From: Brienomyrus brachyistius | Taxonomy: Eukaryota > Chordata > Actinopteri > Osteoglossiformes > Mormyridae | Assembly: GCF_023856365.1 (NCBI RefSeq) | Contig: NC_064542.1 | Coordinates: forward strand, 14,546,863-14,610,862 | Reading direction: 5' to 3' | Length of the DNA stretch: 64,000 nt | Shown: in pieces, positions 60,469 through 64,000 of the stretch | Layout: each line of letters starts with the position of its first letter | Numbering within the stretch: position 1 is the stretch's first letter | The notes under the pieces: model-generated | Seen by the model: the letters and a program-made list of their open reading frames with translations, nothing else | What the model was told of the DNA's origin: nothing | Database searches by the model: none | Position numbers and translations under genes: made by a program

Positions 60469-63400
60469 AAAACTCGAGGGAGACTCTACAACGAGGAGGA
60501 CCGGACACAGGAACCTCGGGGCCAAGGCTGAGGGTGCTGGAGACGAGGCTTTCCCACTCAGCAGGCCACTCGCTCCATTTGGGGTTAATCCGATGAGCAG
60601 GTGCTGTTTAAACTCTGCATCTAAATCGACAGGTTAAAAGGTAACTCTGAAGCATGTCTCACCTCTTTTATTTCCTCTCTTTCTTGCATTTTTCTTGCTA
60701 TTATGTTTACTGACTACTTGAGCGAGGAAGCTTAGTTGGTAACCACTATTAATGGAACCATATTATCTAATTTAACTTATAATGCATTATATAACCTATT
60801 ATCAACGTACATGACCTTGCTTTAATGATGCTACACTAGATGAGCAGTTGAAAGAAGGATGGATGCGTGGAAGTATGCGATGAATGCATTGATGTGATAC
60901 TAGGGGTCATATATGACAGTCTATATGAGGGGTTCAAAACACAGCTAATAAATGCTTTATTCGTGTAGTAAAATTATATAAACATTATTTATTTATGAAC
61001 GCCATACTTGCTGCTTAACTCAACTGGGAGTGGTTCTTGCACAAATGGGCTGATAGCAAGACAGTCATGCAGTGCTGCTTTCGTCCCTCATTTCCTTTTC
61101 TCTACAAAAAGAACTTAATTAAAAATTACAATAATAAAAAAAAAACTTTTTGTTTTAAACTTTTAAACCAAAATACATTTTCCGAGGTTCTGAAACACAT
61201 TTCTGAAAGAGACAAAGCCATCATTAGACTTCAAACCAGAGGATTAAAGGAGGAGGAAAAAAATAATTTTAAATAACTCCGGAAGAACAGCCTCACGACC
61301 TGCTTCCTTTACGGAGTATGGCCTAAACGTCTTTCATATGCAAAGACTCTCCAACCATGCCTTTCATATTTGTTTTGCCTTTAACGAGTTGCTGTTGTGA
61401 TTGCTCTTCTGCCATCAAGGACAGAGGCAAAGGACGAGAGGTTTACTGTTGGCTTGCGAGGAGAAAAACATCTGAATGCACAAACATCCTTATAGCTGAG
61501 AAGTAAGACCCATAAACACGTCCTTGGTTACCTCCTCCCTCTTAGCATTTCTATAATTACAACCCCTATCCGCCATATTCTATTCCATTTCCACCCTGGC
61601 GTATTTATATTAAGTAGCTTTTTCTTCAATAGTCAATTGACAGCCGGTCCCTCCGTATTTTTCAAAAGGTGTGAAAACGGTTCAATACTGACAACAGGAT
61701 TATATCTGACTAGGGGCAGGAGGAACAGAAATGCTGTCGTACTTATACGGCTCTGCCAGAAACAGCATAAAATATCCTTATTCGTGCAATTCAAGGACGA
61801 AAATACCTCTAACAAAGACGTTGCCAACAGTTTGTATCACGTCAGGCAAGTTTATTGGACGTGCTCTCTAACCAACAGGTGGAGGAAATCGCAATTTCGA
61901 AGACGTGAATATTTTAAGCGCACGTTAAATTGAAATACCACTCGCAGCAGCTGAAGGGGAAGTTTTTAAACTCCACCCATATCAACACCCATAAATAACA
62001 CACAATGCCTCAAGGTTCCCATGACGTGTGAACACAGCCCACCTCCAACATTCAACCGATTTTATATCCTATAGCGGGGGCTTGCATCGGCCACCAGGCA
62101 CCGCCCCACTTCCCGCAAAATATGTACTAAAAATACACAAGCTTTCATTTGCAGAGAAAAACATAAACACATCAACTTTGGGCTCTATGCTCTCAACTAG
62201 CCCGGTTTGATACACATCCCGCGACCAGACGGATTTTCAAAAGTGTGTCGAGTTCGTCCGTTACTCTGCTGCTCCTCTGAACATAGTCAAACCCTCTCTA
62301 CAGCATCCGCAGGCAGTGGCACGCACCTCTCGGTATCCATGTTTTCCATGACTCGAAGACGATCTTCCCAAGAAAAATCATTCCTGGGCCTCCTTCCAAC
62401 GAGAAGCAAAGAGGAAAGAAAGGAAGACGGGCACCACCTGGCCTATAAACCATACTAAGGGAACGACTGTAAACCCATATTGCTTTGCAGCTTCTGTCAG
62501 ATGAATGGAATTACCTTCCTCTGTACTCAACAGGGACACTGATGTGTGAATGCCAGCAAAACCAACGCTACCTGTCAGGAACAAATAAACCCAATTGCTG
62601 TCTTCAAAGAATTTAGGGAAGATCCCCCTGAATTGAGCACAAGGAAGTTCCTGCAATTTTGTTTTCATCTCATTTGAGATTTAGCAACATGATGCCACTG
62701 TCCTGGAAAGACAAAACGAACATTTTGGTTCAGGGTAAATCTGTTCCCTCTTGAATAACCATTCCTACCAGGTCTCAGTTCAGCTTCGCTTGAAAAAATT
62801 ACGTGGACATTTAATGATTTTTCTTCGGGCGAGTGCTTAGTGTTGAATCTGTGTCCAGGTCTTTCCATCGTCAACTAAAATTTAGTTAATTGACTCAATC
62901 GAGTTTTGTTGTTTTAGCTAAACGAGACAATCAGCTGCAACAAGTTGTCATGGTGATATGGTTCGGGCAACTAAATGGTTGAATGACGAGAGAGAGAGGG
63001 AAACACACACACACACACATACAATCACCCTTTAAAGACATACAAGGTAAATAACTGAGAAAACTAGACCCCCCCTTTTTCCCTACTAATGGTCAAAATC
63101 CACATCTAGTAGGCAAAGCCCACAGAGAATCTGCCGTTTTGGTTACAAATGAGTTCAGTCTGCTCGTTTCCCCACTAGTAATCAAGCTTATTGATCTGCA
63201 CGGCCCATCGAACCGTTTCACGGAGGACCCCACCGAATCAGGGCGCGGGGGGGGTGAAGCATTCGCTTGGGGGTATTACACGGGCTTATTTCCAGGTGCT
63301 GCTGGGACATTGTCTTTTCTCAGACGGATCCCGTCCCACAACGTGCCTCTGAAACCCAAACAGCCGGCAATACGAAGCTTAACACCATGCAAATTATAGG

Positions 63401-64000
63401 CGGTGCCCCTAAGCTGCCCCCTCCCTCCACCCCTCGGTGACCTGGCTCCACCTGCTTTTAAAGGGGCCTCCGCCATTTTAGGCTGCCACGGTGGCGGCCA
63501 ATTAAACAAAGCAAAAGAGGATTTAAAAAAAAAAAAATTTAAAAAGCCGTGCGCTTCATTAAGTGGATAAGGTTAATGAGTTATTTATATGATTGGCATA
63601 CTCCAGTGGTTCGAAAGGTTAGCCGCTTCTTCCCGGCTGCCCTTTGGAGTTTGGGGGGGCTCCCCCATCCGCGTGCCCTCCCGGGTGACTATAATGAGGG
63701 TCACGACCCCGGTGCATTGCTCCACCTCGCCTCGGACGGGTAGCGTGGGCCCAGGGGGGTGTAGCAGGCAGGCAGGCCGATGAGGGCAGAACACCACGTG
63801 CCCCCTGTTCCCACTCTTCTCTCTCCACCACCCACTCCCAGCCGCGGAGCCAGGCTTTCCAGGGACGAGCTCTGCTCATCCCGTCCATCTGAGAGAGGGT
63901 CTGGAGAGTGGGCCGGGCTGAGGGGCTCTAAGAGATGACGTGTGGCGGGGCCTGATTGCACTCTTGGGCTCACCGTGGCCCAGGTTTTGTTTACCAGTGC

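Larger units (their letters stand above)
57773..64000. other. NEXMIF 5' flank: no gene recognised
   Basis: Besides one SINE and one hexamer array, no exon is convincing. Repeat-free patches with TAAT/ATTA words (58150-58260, 59460-59790, 63440-63610) look like candidate enhancers. Two abutting minus-strand ORFs at 62378-62874 have no recognisable family. Confidence 0.4.

Noticed and set aside
62378..62874. Two abutting minus ORFs (69 and 96 codons), the second with hydrophobic stretches
   Set aside because: No family recognised and no splice-site or promoter evidence; membrane-like composition is easily produced by AT-rich DNA.

Overview
The window is vertebrate nuclear DNA, most likely from a ray-finned (teleost) fish. 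It holds parts of two neighbouring genes, both on the minus strand. At the left edge is the first coding exon of RLIM (RNF12). From about 9.2 kb to at least 25.2 kb lies NEXMIF (KIAA2022). From memory, human Xq13 has the same order and orientation. The fish assignment also rests on the mobile elements: a decayed Tc1-like transposon with ACACCGATCAGCC ends, a foldback element with ACAGTACAGGCC ends, and tRNA-headed SINEs of the 'cagtgggtagcac' type. The exact species cannot be told from the sequence.

Layout. 1-223: RLIM intron and first coding exon. 224-1650: RLIM 5' intron and probable promoter. 1650-9160: intergenic, with SINE pieces, a MITE inserted into a SINE, and a dead Tc1-like element. 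9165-13180: probable NEXMIF 3' UTR, free of recognisable transposons and ending at a good poly(A) site. 13181-17301: the very large NEXMIF coding exon (about 1,372 codons). 17302-25094: a 7.8-kb intron. 25095-25219: the small exon with the NEXMIF start codon; its 5' leader carries a 13-codon upstream ORF in a perfect Kozak context whose stop overlaps the main start. 26477-26960: a CpG-rich segment with a splice donor, a candidate first non-coding exon and promoter.

From 27 kb to 64 kb I find no convincing protein-coding gene. It is 5' flank or 5' introns of NEXMIF, with scattered SINEs, microsatellites, several very long C/G homopolymers, CpG-rich islands (notably 42.66-43.15 kb) and many transposon-free patches that look like conserved regulatory DNA. 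That last point needs alignment to confirm.

The two genes are not known to act together. RLIM is a nuclear RING-type ubiquitin ligase and NEXMIF a nuclear neuronal factor. I found no CRISPR, operon or defence-like system. The most interesting points are the NEXMIF uORF/start overlap, the splice-donor-embedded stop codon that leaves the NEXMIF C-terminus unresolved, an unidentified repeat pair around 51-52.6 kb, and the excess of poly(C)/poly(G) tracts.
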